A stretch of 64,000 nt of DNA from Streptomyces puniciscabiei (GTDB lineage: Bacteria; Actinomycetota; Actinomycetes; Streptomycetales; Streptomycetaceae): NCBI RefSeq assembly GCF_006715785.1, contig NZ_VFNX01000002.1, positions 62,001 to 126,000 of the forward strand, in the 5' to 3' direction. The first letter of the stretch is position 1, and each line of letters begins with the position of its first letter. The position numbers and the translations under genes are program-made. This document shows, piece after piece, positions 44,280 through 52,914 of this stretch. The notes under the pieces were generated by a model. That model made no database searches, had not been told where the DNA came from, and was given only the letters and a program-made list of their open reading frames with translations.

Positions 44280-44450
44280 CTACCAGCGGTACCAGCGGCC
44301 CTTGCGGCCTGTACCGTCCGCGGAACGGACGACGAAGCCCAGCAGCCACACGATGAGCACGATCACCGCGATCCACCACAGCGCCTTCAGGGCGAAGCCC
44401 GCGCCGAAGAGGATCAGAGCCAGCAGAAGAACCAGAAGCAGGGGAACCAT
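44280..44450 (-). CDS. Small hydrophobic membrane protein
   Basis: 56 residues from ATG 44450, chosen because AGGAGG lies nine bases upstream; an ATG six bases earlier is too close to it. Two hydrophobic segments (VPLLLVLLLALILFGAGFAL and WWIAVIVLIVWLLGFVV) are followed by a basic end GRKGRWYRW. This matches the small hydrophobic proteins common in Streptomyces. Function unknown. Confidence 0.7.
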   Translation of the reverse strand: MVPLLLVLLLALILFGAGFALKALWWIAVIVLIVWLLGFVVRSADGTGRKGRWYRW

Positions 44451-44579
44451 TGTCATCAACCTCCTGGCCACCAGATGCCCTTACTTCAGTCCTACAAGCA
44501 CACAAAATGTGAGTTACTTCAATGAAGTGAGGGGCATATGCATTCGGCGCGCCATGCATGGTCCCCCTCGCCTCGCCTC

Positions 44580-45122
44580 TCACGCACCGCAGCGACCGAC
44601 CATTCGCGCCGACGCGCGGCGCGTCGCACCGGCGGTGCGGACGCCCGCGAAGCGGGCCAGGATGTGCGGTTGGCCGAAGTCGCCGAGGCCCCAGTCAGCC
44701 TTGCCGCCCATGTCCAGCCGGAACCCTGCACCGAAGATGTGCCCGAACAGCACCCCGCCGGTCACCAGCCCGCTGGCGATGTGGACGGTGAAGAACACCA
44801 GGGTCACCGCCGCCGAGACCATCCGGAGCATGGGGGTACGGCCCTCGAACGGTTCCTCCAGGCAGGCCGAAAGGCTCACGGCGTTCTCGGCACGCTCGGT
44901 GCAGGTACGCGTACGCGGGCTCGGCGCACGAACAGCCGGTTGCCGCAGGTGCCCAGCGCCAGACCGACCGCGATCCGGCCGGCCCCGACACGGCGGGGAG
45001 CCTGCGGCCGCCCACGGCGAAGTCGGCGAAGGTGTGAGTGAGGCTGTAGCCCAGATGCCTGTTCCGATCATGACGGCCAGCCGTAGGACCTGCTGCCCAC
45101 ATTTGCAGTTTTCGACCGTCAT
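44580..45122 (-). pseudogene. Membrane protein remnant with mixed frames
   Basis: One open frame covers the region, but only parts look natural: LAVMIGTGIWATASL at the start and MVSAAVTLVFFTVHIASGLV, GVLFGHIFGAGFRLDMGGKA at the end. Between them other frames read better (YSLTHTFADFAVGGRRLPAV; LGTCGNRLFVRRARVRV). I infer a small-protein gene with about three frameshifts. Family not recognised. Confidence 0.4.
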
Positions 45123-45272
45123 CGGCCGTCAGGCCCGTTCGTGGCCGCACTCGCGGGCAGCCAGACGAGGGGCAGCGTCACGTCGTCGATGCTGGCCGGC
45201 GGCAGCGGCTGGGTCGTCTGCCGGAAGGGGGGCTTGGCGGTACTGGCGTTCCCCGTTGCGCGGATCGGACCC

Positions 45273-45297
45273 GTTTGTCAGGGGCGGTGCGGGGCAC
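45273..45297 (+). promoter_or_regulatory. SigB-type promoter candidate before CsbD
   Basis: GTTT-N15-GGGCAC at 45273-45297 fits the Streptomyces SigB-class consensus GNNT-N14-16-GGGTAY with one mismatch, 59 bp before the CsbD start. Confidence 0.4.
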
Positions 45298-45355
45298 ACG
45301 GGAGTCACCGCAAAACACGGACAGTGCGTTGAGCACGGCGGGAGGCGCGTCTGCC

Positions 45356-45529
45356 ATGTCGGCTGGTGAAAAGGCCAAGGCCAAGGCCGAGCAGGCCAAG
45401 GGAAAGCTGAAGAGGGCCACGGGACGAGCAGCTGTGGACGACCCGATGGTCGCCGAAGGCCAGGCGGAGAAGTCCAAAGGCGATGCACGCCAGGCCAAGG
45501 AGAAGATCAAGGACATGTTCAAGCGCTGA
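45356..45529 (+). CDS. CsbD-family stress protein
   Basis: 57 residues from ATG 45356 with GGAGG upstream. The sequence is a lysine/alanine-rich helix pair (KAEQAKGKLKRATGRAAVDD and EGQAEKSKGDARQAKEKIKD), as in CsbD proteins, which are small general-stress proteins of the cytoplasm. A second CsbD gene lies at 55403. A SigB-type promoter-like sequence is upstream. Confidence 0.85.
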   Translation: MSAGEKAKAKAEQAKGKLKRATGRAAVDDPMVAEGQAEKSKGDARQAKEKIKDMFKR

Positions 45530-45599
45530 GTTCTGGCGCCGCTCATGAGTGCTGGGCCTTCACCCCCGACCGCGGGGATGGAGGCCCTTTTCCTTCTGC

Positions 45600-45850
45600 A
45601 AAGTCGAGTACACCGTGTCCTCGGACGGCAGGCGTCCGCTCGCGTGCGGCCAGAGCCCCCAGGAGCGCGCTGCGCCCGCGGTCCGGCACCGTCCAGAGTG
45701 TCTGCCCCCTCACTCCCCAGCCCTCCAGCAGGGCCTTGGTCGCGAGGAAGCCGCTCATGGTCGCCCGTTTCATGACGGCCACGGTCAGGCCTGCGCGGAT
45801 CAGGTCGCCGGCTACGACCAGCCAGGGGTGCCGAGTGCGTGCGCACCGGG
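45600..45850 (-). pseudogene. FAD-dependent amine oxidase-like C-terminal remnant
   Basis: Reads HPWLVVAGDLIRAGLTVAVM, then KRATMSGFLATKALLEGWGV and TLWTVPDRGRSALLGAL. The AGD-x-R and ERA-x-SG-x-LA-x-LL pattern is the final FAD-contacting part of amine-oxidase/phytoene-dehydrogenase-like proteins. The rest of the gene is gone. Confidence 0.6.
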
Positions 45851-46149
45851 TTCATCGCCGGGGATCCGCCGGAGCAGACCCGCGCAGGGGCCCGTTTTCA
45901 GGCAGCCGCCGCTGCAGGTGGGCAGGGCAGTGAGGCTCCGAGCCGTACATGCCTGACTCCTTCTGCGAAGTGCACGACCGGCTCACAGGAGGGGACCGGA
46001 AGGCCCCCCGAGCCGGTGAGCGTCTGCTCCAGCGCCTCCAGGCGGGCGCCGGCCAGCGGCGACGGTGCGTGTTACACGCGCGTCTCCCAGAGCAGGCCGA
46101 GCCGGCGCGTGTACGCCCGCCGGCGCGAGGTCAGCCAAACGTCCCGCTC
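45851..46149. other. Stretch without a visible gene
   Basis: Shadow frames only. Confidence 0.35.
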
Positions 46150-46610
46150 CGTCGGCCGGTCGATGGGCAGACCTGGGCGCACGACGAGACGCTAGGAGGC
46201 TCCCCCCGGCCCATCTCCGCCCGGAGTGGACGAGGGTCTTCTCCCGCCTGGTGACGTCGAGGGCGCCGGGGTGAGAGGGCGTGCCGATTCCTGGCGCCGT
46301 CGGCATCGGCGGGCAGGCGACCTCGAGGGAGAAGAACCACAGCCCGTCCCGGCCGCTGGGGTGCCGCACGTGGGTCCTCAGGCTGATCTTCAGGAACGTG
46401 GGCAGCCCGGCCGGTACGCCGGGCGGGCGTACGTCCGCCCTCACGAACGGCGTGAGCCCGACCCAGACCACGCCCTCGTGCTCGTCCACGACCAGAGGCT
46501 CGGGCACCAGAGCCTGGACTGCCTGCACGGGAACGACCCGTGGACGAACGTCTGCGCCAGCCAGCCTGCACGCAGCGCCGACAGCCACACCCTGTGCTCC
46601 GCACCGTAGG
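46150..46610 (-). pseudogene. DUF2071 protein, frameshifted
   Basis: One frame gives VWLSALRAGWLAQTFVHGSF, another VVDEHEGVVWVGLTPFVRAD, VPAGLPTFLKISLRTHVRHP and GRDGLWFFSLEVA. This order (QTW-x-H-x-SF, then VGLTPF and ELNLRTYV, then GLWFFSLDA) is that of DUF2071/YqjF proteins. At least one frameshift near 46560; the C-terminus ends in non-coding-like sequence. Confidence 0.6.
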
Positions 46611-46939
46611 CCACCACGCACCGCGAGTCCCCCCGCCCGGCCAGGGGAACGCGCGCCACCCCGCGCCGGCGCCGCGCCCGGCCCGGCCTCTCCCCCGACG
46701 ACGTCCCCCGCTGGTCATGAGCGCCGCGCCTACGGAGGCCCGGGCGCAGGCCGGGTCGGGCCAGGACTCCGGCGGACGCTGGATTCCCCGGGCCGTCGGC
46801 GTCTGCGTCCGCTGGTGCACCTCCCGGCCCGCAGCCAAGAAGGCTACGCCCGCACGGCCGGACGCCCGCCGCAAGTGGGAGCGGGCCGGCCGGCGCCGAT
46901 CGCCGCTGCCTGAACTCGGCCACGGTTCACGGGATCGGT
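46611..46939. other. Stretch without a visible gene
   Basis: No frame has motifs or a ribosome site. Confidence 0.35.
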
Positions 46940-47130
46940 CTCTGCCGGTGCGCCCCACCACTCGGTGAGCAGGACGGTTGCGTCGTCGTCGAGTCCCTGG
47001 TCCGCGAGCGGCCCGGCGCGATCTTGTCGAGCTCGTCGGGCTCTCCACCACACCGTATTGGAGGAGCATCGCGGCGAGGCGGAGTACAGCCTGGCGACCG
47101 GTCTCACGGACACGGGTCCCGCGCCCTTCC
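46940..47130 (-). pseudogene. SpoIIE-type phosphatase C-terminal scrap
   Basis: Frames read RQAVLRLAAMLLQYGVVE, then LADQGLDDDATVLLTEWWG and a stop. The DDATVLL-EW ending is the last strand of SpoIIE/PP2C domains in Streptomyces. One frameshift; nothing else of the gene is left. Confidence 0.5.
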
Positions 47131-47325
47131 TGCGGCCTTGGGGTCCTGCGCACCATCAGCTCCACCGAACCGCCGCGACCGCAGCCGGCACCGGCACCCG
47201 GGACCCGGGAGAGTTACTGTTGCGAATGCGCCTCCAAGAGACGCAGGGAGAGTGGTTACTCCGCCATGTGATCCGGAAACGGAGGCTGTGGTCGCCCGAC
47301 TCAACCTGGACGGAAACCTCATCTC

Positions 47326-47862
47326 ATGAGCAAGGTCGCTCTGATCATCATCGACATGATCAACACGTACGACCACGAGGACGCCGAACTGCTGCTCCCC
47401 TCGGCCGAGTCGGTCGTGCCGGTCGTATCCGACCTTGCGGAGCGCGCACGGCGCCGTTCCGTCCCGGTCATCTATGTCAACGACAATTGGGGCGAGTGGC
47501 GCTCCCATCACGGTGAGCTGCTCAACCGTGCTCTCGCGGGGCCGCACGCTCATCTCGTGGAACCGCTGCGGCCCGATGCGGACTCCCTGTTCGTTCTCAA
47601 GACCCGCCACTCGATGTTCTTCGACACCCCGCTTCAGTACCTGCTGCGGCAGCAGGGCATCGAGCAGCTGGTGCTCTGCGGACAGGTCACCGAACAGTGC
47701 GTTCTCTATTCAGCCCTGGACGCCCACATCCGGCATTTCCAGGTGACCGTCCCCGAGGACGCTGTCGCGCACATCCATGAGGACCTCGCTCGGGCGGCAC
47801 TGCGGATGATGGAGCGGAACATGGGCGCGCGCGTGTGCAGGAGCCAGGACCTCTGGATGTGA
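47326..47862 (+). CDS. Isochorismatase-like cysteine hydrolase
   Basis: 178 residues from ATG 47326. Catalytic triad of the family: Asp10 in LIIIDMINTY, Lys in FVLKTRHSMFFDTPL and Cys in LCGQVTEQCVLYSA. These hydrolases act on amides, ureas or ester-like small molecules; the substrate is unknown. GGAAACC is a weak ribosome site. A hairpin follows at 47865. Confidence 0.9.
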   Translation: MSKVALIIIDMINTYDHEDAELLLPSAESVVPVVSDLAERARRRSVPVIYVNDNWGEWRSHHGELLNRALAGPHAHLVEPLRPDADSLFVLKTRHSMFFDTPLQYLLRQQGIEQLVLCGQVTEQCVLYSALDAHIRHFQVTVPEDAVAHIHEDLARAALRMMERNMGARVCRSQDLWM

Positions 47863-47864
47863 CA

Positions 47865-47896
47865 GGCCTCTGCGGTGCGAGCCGCATACGGAGGCC
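47865..47896 (+). terminator. Hairpin after the cysteine hydrolase
   Basis: GGCCTCTGCGG pairs with CCGCA-TACG-GAGGCC, giving two stem blocks (5 and 6 bp) with a one-sided bulge, just after the stop codon. Confidence 0.5.
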
Positions 47897-48016
47897 GGAA
47901 GTGAGCTTCCCGCGAAGGGTCGTACGGCACAGCGCCGCCACTCGCGGCTGCGGATTCCTCGATCCTGGGCATGCGTAGATCACTGATCTTGACTCGCTGC
48001 CCGGGAGGAAATCCGC

Positions 48017-48814
48017 ATGGTCACACCGACGCGCCCTGTTCGCCGCGTCCGTGGAGAACGGCGGTTCGATCTGCGCGCCACCGCTCTCTTCTTCGCGCTC
48101 CTGGCGATCGTCTTCTGCGTCCTGGCGTTCTTGGTGCGCACAGCGGCCGGCATCGTCGAGCGTCGTCCGCTGTGGGCCGTGATCCTGACCCTGCTCAGCG
48201 TCGCGGGCGTTCTGACGTCCCGGCCCAGGTGGCGCAAGGCGTCCGTCACGCACTGCGCCGGCCGGGCTGCCCGAGCGCTGGAGGAGGCAGCCGAGATGGC
48301 GTCCGACGACCTGCGCGACACGGCGGTGGTGGATGCCGACCGGCCGGCGGCGCAGTTCGGCGGACCGGCAGAACACGTCGGTGCAGCAGAGTCGTCAGCC
48401 GCTGACGGCTGCCTGGCCGACTACGCCGGCCTCGATCCGGACGCCTTCGAGCGAGCCATAGCCGACCTGTGCACCGGATACGGCTGCCGGGATGTGGAAG
48501 TGGTGGGAGGCGCGGGCGATTTGGGAGCGGACGTCGTGGCGGTCACGCCGGACGGACGGCGCCTGGTCATCCAGTGCAAACAGTACGGCGACACCCACAA
48601 AGTCGGCTCACAGGACGTCCAGCGCTTCGGGGGTACCTGTTTCACCATTCACAAGGCCGATGTCGCAGTGCTCGTCACGACGAGCGAGTTCACGGAACCC
48701 GCAAGGGAGTACGCGCGGCAGTGCGGAATCGTCTGCGTGGACGGTCCCGGCCTCGTGGCGTGGTGCCGCGGCACCGGCCCGAACCCGTGGCAGCAGACCG
48801 GCATCGAGTCCTGA
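48017..48814 (+). CDS. Membrane-anchored Mrr-type endonuclease
   Basis: 265 residues from ATG 48017. Two membrane helices at about 22-41 and 51-68 precede a linker, then an Mrr-cat domain at about 140-255: DPDAFERAIADLC, GAGDLGADVVAV (Asp172), RLVIQCKQYG (Gln186, Lys188) and VQRFGGTCFTIHKADVAVLV. The D...QxK motif is that of Mrr-like restriction endonucleases. Free Mrr cuts modified DNA; a form fixed to the membrane could act on incoming DNA. The gene stands before a small HTH gene at 48938. Confidence 0.85.
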   Translation: MVTPTRPVRRVRGERRFDLRATALFFALLAIVFCVLAFLVRTAAGIVERRPLWAVILTLLSVAGVLTSRPRWRKASVTHCAGRAARALEEAAEMASDDLRDTAVVDADRPAAQFGGPAEHVGAAESSAADGCLADYAGLDPDAFERAIADLCTGYGCRDVEVVGGAGDLGADVVAVTPDGRRLVIQCKQYGDTHKVGSQDVQRFGGTCFTIHKADVAVLVTTSEFTEPAREYARQCGIVCVDGPGLVAWCRGTGPNPWQQTGIES

Positions 48815-48937
48815 GCCGGCCTCGGCCGACGATGCTGTGGTGACGTGCTGCCCCAACAGTCAGCGGACCGCGGACACATGGAAGGCGGCGACCTGGGCAC
48901 CAGTGATCACACTCCGACTTCTGGAGAGGAGATCTTC

Positions 48938-49162
48938 GTGCACAAGGACATGCGCAAGGGAAAGTGGATCACCGGTGGCGCACGCGAGAAGCTCGCGGAA
49001 GTCTTCGCCCGGGAGTACAAGGAGGGGCGATCGATCCGGGCGATAGCCGAGGCACACGACCGGTCCTACGGCTTCGTGCATCGTGTGCTCACCGAAGCGG
49101 ACGTACCGCTCAGGACCCGCGGGGGCGATGTGCGCACGGGCACCGCCCGGCAGACGCGATGA
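48938..49162 (+). CDS. Small helix-turn-helix protein
   Basis: 74 residues from GTG 48938 with GGAGAGGAG upstream. The core reads REKLAEVFAREYKEGRSIRA then IAEAHDRSYGFVHRVLTEAD, an HTH of the Hin/resolvase or sigma-like kind found in short Streptomyces proteins. It ends in a basic, low-complexity tail. It probably binds DNA; the target is unknown. Separated from the nuclease gene by 123 bp. Confidence 0.75.
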   Translation: MHKDMRKGKWITGGAREKLAEVFAREYKEGRSIRAIAEAHDRSYGFVHRVLTEADVPLRTRGGDVRTGTARQTR

Positions 49163-49286
49163 CGGCCTGCGCGGCTGCGCGGCCTCGTCGGGCCACTGCG
49201 GCAGGCAAGTCCATACGGTGGCCTCGCGGGGGCAGACGAGAATCGCCGGGCCCGGTAAGACGGGCCGCCTCTCAAGCAGGGTCGCT

Positions 49287-49532
49287 GTGCTGTTGCCTGC
49301 AGAGAGGGAACTGCGTGCCGTGCCGGCCCGCTTCGCCGAGGCCCGCTTCCGCCTTGGCCTGCAGCCCACCGGACAGTCGAGCCGGGACCTGGAGGACACC
49401 TCCCGCAGGCTGTGCGCCATGACCGGCACCCAGTCGGTGGACCAGGCCCCTGCCGCCGCCGACGCCCTCCTGGAGGAGCTGCGCGGGGGCTGCCAGAGGG
49501 TCGGAAAAGCCGACCGCACACTGGCGGCCTGA
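49287..49532 (+). CDS. DUF5133-family protein, short form
   Basis: 81 residues from GTG 49287. The sequence LLPAERELRAVPARFAEARF, then SRDLEDTSRRLCAMTGTQSV and ALLEEL fits DUF5133 (RELDDASYTLCVLTGT pattern). These actinobacterial proteins have no known role and often sit near stress and ANTAR genes. The ribosome site is weak. Confidence 0.6.
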   Translation: MLLPAERELRAVPARFAEARFRLGLQPTGQSSRDLEDTSRRLCAMTGTQSVDQAPAAADALLEELRGGCQRVGKADRTLAA

Positions 49533-49689
49533 CGGGCAGGCGTCCGGAGGCACCGCGCTGTCGAGGGGTGCGTGGCACGAACAACCGCACCCCCGCACGC
49601 GCGACGGCGGGGGCCTTCCGCGACTCGGCAGCGGCCGGACCTTGCGGAACAGCGTCGACCGGGACGGACCCTGGCCTCGCCTCGGCTGC

Positions 49690-49960
49690 CGCTCGTCACC
49701 GAGCGACCGTTGAGCACGATGTTGCCCTGGATGTGCCCGCGGGCGGCGCGCTTTCCTGCGCTGCAGGGGCGCGTCTGCGTGCCGGCACCGTCCTGGCCCC
49801 CGGCGGCACCCTGCTCCTCTGCACCGACGGCCTCGCCGAAGCCTGCACCGGCAAGTACCGTACCGACCGCTACAGGGACGACGGTCTGCTCGCCTTCGCC
49901 GCCCACCACGCCGGCCAACCACCCTTGCGTACTGGCGTACCGGCCGGCTTACCGAGGCCG
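49690..49960 (+). pseudogene. SpoIIE-type phosphatase remnant
   Basis: Contains VEHDVALDVPAGG, then LAPGGTLLLCTDGLAEACT, where the LLLYTDGLxE motif of SpoIIE phosphatases is recognisable. It lacks both metal-site segments. It runs into low-complexity sequence after 49960. Confidence 0.5.
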
Positions 49961-50009
49961 AACACCGGTGCACACCGGCGGATGCCGTCAGCCGCCGCCC
50001 CGGACGGGA

Positions 50010-50085
50010 TATGACCGACACCGACTGGGGCACCGGCTTCACCGGCTCCCTGATGGTCCACCTCAACGGCAAGGCCATTACGGAA
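50010..50085 (+). pseudogene. Possible glycogen debranching enzyme scrap
   Basis: MTDTDWGTGFTGSLMVHLNG followed by KAITE resembles the GlgX segment MTDEDW-x-GF-x-SL-x-VFLNG-x-AI near its C-terminus. Only about 25 codons remain, so the call is tentative. Confidence 0.4.
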
Positions 50086-50191
50086 CGGCCATCCCCTGCA
50101 CCGAGTACCGGCCGCTGATCAAGTGCGGCACCGAGGTGGAGGCGGAAGCGTGCTCCATGCTCGTGCTCCGCGCTCACCAGGACGGCTGACC

Positions 50192-50445
50192 TCAGCTCAC
50201 TGGACGCACGGCCGCCGCTCGCGCGGGAGCGAGCAGTTGCAGTGATCCGTGCGCGCCGGCCCAGTCGCTGATCCGTACCGGATGGCCGACGACGTGCCAA
50301 GTGGTGACGGCTGCACGACGATGTCGGCGGCCAGGTGCGCGCCCACCAGGGCCACCGCGACGCCGATGGCCTCGCGGAAGCCCGTGAGGAAGGCGGCGCC
50401 GAGCGCGCCGACGAGGGTCAGGGTGATCGGCACATGCGCACGTCA
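50192..50445 (-). pseudogene. APC amino-acid permease C-terminal remnant
   Basis: One frame reads VPITLTLVGALGAAFLTGFR then EAIGVAVALVGAHLAADIVV, and after a shift VTTWHVVGHPVRISDW continues. These are consecutive helices and a loop of APC-type permeases (LKGFxEAIGIAVVLV, then LWHV-x-P-x-x-I-x-DW). Confidence 0.55.
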
Positions 50446-50654
50446 ACCGCCACCACCGGTGTTCCTCCTGCGCGGAGTGCGGGGCGCGGTGCGGGAACGG
50501 GTGCCGGGCCGTGTGCTCGCCCAAACCCTCCAAGAGCAGGGCCTGCCATCGTGCCCCTCCGTGGCGGCGGCCTCGGAGGCCCGGGGTCCGGCTCTTGGTG
50601 TCCGCGACCTCCACATCGGCCATCCGGTCCCCTCCCGCGGTCGTCGAACTGCGG

Positions 50655-50684
50655 GCGGGGTCCTGCCGGCCGGCAGGACCCCGC
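50655..50684 (-). terminator. 30-bp perfect palindrome after the sigma gene
   Basis: Each 15-base arm (GCGGGGTCCTGCCGG) is the exact complement of the other, 56 bases past the sigma-factor stop. This is a strong factor-independent type hairpin. Confidence 0.8.
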
Positions 50685-50739
50685 GGTGTCCGGCGCTGCG
50701 CCCGGCCGCGAGGACAGCCGGCTGTCGGGCGCCCGGGCC

Positions 50740-51591
50740 TCATCCAGTGGTGAGCATGCCTTCGCGCAGGCGGGCCAAGAGACGGGAGAGCAGCCGGGAG
50801 ACGTGCATCTGGGAGACGCCGAGGCGTTCGCCGATCTGGGCCTGGGTGAGTTCCTCGACGAAGCGCCAGTGGATGAGCTTGCGTTCGCGCTCGTCGAGTT
50901 GGGCGATCAGCGGGGCGAGGGTGCGGAAGTCCTCTACCAGGCCCAGGGCGGCGTCCTCGTTGCCGATGAAGTCGGCCAGCGCCGCTTCACCGTCCTCGCT
51001 GCCGTTGATCGCCGCGTCGAGGGAGGTCGACCTGTGGCCGTTGGAGGCGAGCTGGGCCTCCACGACCTCCTCCTCGGGCAGGCACATCAGCTCCGACAGC
51101 TCCTTGGTGGTCGGCGTCCGGCCGAGCCTGCTGCTCAACTCCTCCTTCGCACAGGCGAGTTGGACGCGCGCCTCCTGGAGTCGGCGCGGTACGTGCACGG
51201 CCCAGGAGGTGTCGCGGAAGAACCGCTTGATCTCACCGACGATGTACGGCACGGCGAAGGAGGTGAACTCGACCTCACGGGACAGCTCGAACCGGTCGAT
51301 CGCCTTGATCAGGCCGATCATGCCGACCTGGACGATGTCCTCCATCTCCTGCGGGCCGCGGCTGCGGAACCGGCCGGCCGCGTAGCGGACGAGGGACATG
51401 TTCATCTCGATGAGCGTGTTGCGCGCGTACTGGTACTCCGGCGTGCCCTCCTCCAGCACCGCGAGCTGGTCGAAGAACACCTTGGACAGCTCCCGCGCGT
51501 CCCTCGGCGCGACCTTGGAAGGGTCTGCTATCTCCGGTACGCCCGGTACGTCCACTGTCTCCTCGGCAGTTGGTACGACCGTCGTCGCCAT
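50740..51591 (-). CDS. SigB/SigF/SigG-family RNA polymerase sigma factor
   Basis: 283 residues from ATG 51591, with GGGAGG upstream. Region 2: YAAGRFRSRGPQEMEDIVQV, GMIGLIKAIDRFELSREVEF, TSFAVPYIVGEIKRFFRDTS. Region 3: VHVPRRLQEARVQLACAKEE. Region 4: LDERERKLIHWRFVEELTQA, QIGERLGVSQMHVSRLLSRL. It belongs to the group 3 stress/sporulation class used with HATPase anti-sigma factors and STAS antagonists. A GAAT-N15-GGGTAT sequence upstream suggests that it transcribes itself, and a strong terminator follows. No anti-sigma gene touches it; candidates are at 55849 and 56894-58185. Confidence 0.92.
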   Translation of the reverse strand: MATTVVPTAEETVDVPGVPEIADPSKVAPRDARELSKVFFDQLAVLEEGTPEYQYARNTLIEMNMSLVRYAAGRFRSRGPQEMEDIVQVGMIGLIKAIDRFELSREVEFTSFAVPYIVGEIKRFFRDTSWAVHVPRRLQEARVQLACAKEELSSRLGRTPTTKELSELMCLPEEEVVEAQLASNGHRSTSLDAAINGSEDGEAALADFIGNEDAALGLVEDFRTLAPLIAQLDERERKLIHWRFVEELTQAQIGERLGVSQMHVSRLLSRLLARLREGMLTTG

Positions 51592-51651
51592 CGTGCGCCC
51601 CTCCCAGTCGATCGGTTGTGCCCTTGCCGGTCGTCCCCGGCAAGCAGGCGG

Positions 51652-51676
51652 ATACCCGGCAGTCCGAGCGGCATTC
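51652..51676 (-). promoter_or_regulatory. SigB-class promoter before the sigma gene
   Basis: On the minus strand GAAT (51676-51673) is followed after 15 bp by GGGTAT (51657-51652), an exact fit to GNNT-N14-16-GGGTAY. It lies 60 bp before the sigma start. Confidence 0.6.
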
Positions 51677-51688
51677 CTCCCGCTTCTC

Positions 51689-51950
51689 TCAGTCCTGCTC
51701 CCCGTGGCTGCGTACGACCTCCTTGACCTCGGCCGGCGCGAAGCCCCAGCCCTGCTCCACGGTCGGCTCGGCCGGTACCGCGATCTCGTCGGGGCTGGTA
51801 GGGACGACGAGCGCACCGGGCCCGGACCGCCGAGAGCGCGGCGCACGGCGCCGTCCATCTCGGCCGGGCCCGTCCCGGGCATCCCGGTGATGCCCATGGC
51901 CTCGGCCACGGCGGCGAAGTCGAGGTCGTCGAAACGGTGCCGCACTCGGG
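51689..51950 (-). pseudogene. Pyruvate oxidase-like C-terminal remnant
   Basis: Two frames read DDLDFAAVAEAMGITGMPGT then MDGAVRRALGGPGP, and ALVVPTSPDEIAVPAEPTVE then QGWGFAPAEVKEVV. This is the end of thiamine-diphosphate enzymes of the PoxB type (DFAxVAEAMGxxG; DPNxLAxPP). One frameshift; start and centre absent. Confidence 0.55.
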
Positions 51951-52640
51951 CAGCCCTGCCTGCAAGCCCTGGACGCCGCCGTCCTGTCGGGGACGTCGAG
52001 GGCGCGGGCCCGACGGGGTCCTGGGTCGTGACACCGTTGCGGCAGGTGTTCGTGTGGCGCTGGGCTCGGTTGCAGCCGACGGCGAACACCATGGCTCGTG
52101 CGGCATTGCCGTAGTCGGGCCCTTGCACCATGCGCTTGACGAGGTGGGTGCCCGTGGCGATCCTGCCGCTGACGCCGACCCTGATCAGGTCGCGCAGGCC
52201 GGTCCCCACAAGGACGTTGTGCACGGTGAGCGCGCGGGGTGGAGAACACCCGGTGGTACGGGGCCAGACGACCGTACGGCCCTCGGGCACGTGCGGGACG
52301 CGGGCGATCTCGGCGTTCACCTTGGCGCCGGGCGGGACACCGCCGATGCCGGGGGTTTGGCGCCTTGCGACGGTTTCGGGGACAGGCACTTGACGTCGTC
52401 CTGCGCGGCCTCGTAGGTGAATTCGGCCGCGTCGAAGTCCCCGTCCCGGGTCCGGCAGCCGAAGTACCCGGTGCCGATCTCCCACAGGAGGTCGCCCCCG
52501 GGCCGCGGGTGGTCCTCGGACGGTCCGCCCTCACCGGTGTCCTGGGCGAACCCCCCGGCCGCGACACCTCGTACGCCAGCCGGCACCCGCTGCCGCCCGA
52601 CAATGCCCGCCGCCCTGGAAGAAGACCACGGCTGACCTGA
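51950..52640 (-). pseudogene. FMN-type glutamate synthase-like remnant
   Basis: Frames read GGDLLWEIGTGYFGCRTRDG, FDAAEFTYEAAQDDVKCLSP, KPSQGAK, then PGIGGVPPGAKVNAEIARVP, then LTVHNVLVGTGLRDLIRVGV, SGRIATGTHLVKRMVQGPDY and NAARAMVFAVGCNRAQRHTN. The matches (KLSQGAKPGIGGVLPG; DYxNxARAMMFAVGC; CNTNTCPxGV) belong to FMN-binding glutamate synthase family proteins. About 100 residues of the middle are missing, and at least one frameshift is present. Confidence 0.65.
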
Positions 52641-52767
52641 TGTCTCCCACTCGCGCCTCACGGGTGCGCCGGAGGCGTGCAACGCCCTTACCGCGGGCAA
52701 CCGGATAGCCCAGGGACGTGCACACAGCGCGACGGCCCGGGTGACGACGCAAGCAAGGAGGTCCGCG

Positions 52768-52914
52768 ATGGAATGGTGGGGCTGGGTGGTCCTGCTGATC
52801 GCGGTGGCAGGATTGCTCGCCGCGACAACGTTGGCAGTCCAGGCGAAACGCCGTAACGGCACGGTGATCGCGGTGCGTTCGGGTCACCGGAGCAGCGGGG
52901 AGGGGGGACGGTGA
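52768..52914 (+). CDS. 48-residue membrane protein, coupled to PRC genes
   Basis: Short gene with ATG 52768, AAGGAGG eight bases upstream and stop TGA 52912. It reads EWWGWVVLLIAVAGLLAATT, one membrane helix, then VQAKRRNGTVIAVRSGHRSS. Its stop overlaps the GTG of the first PRC-barrel gene (GTGA), so the two are translationally coupled. Too small for a family call; perhaps an anchor or regulator for the PRC proteins. Confidence 0.7.
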   Translation: MEWWGWVVLLIAVAGLLAATTLAVQAKRRNGTVIAVRSGHRSSGEGGR

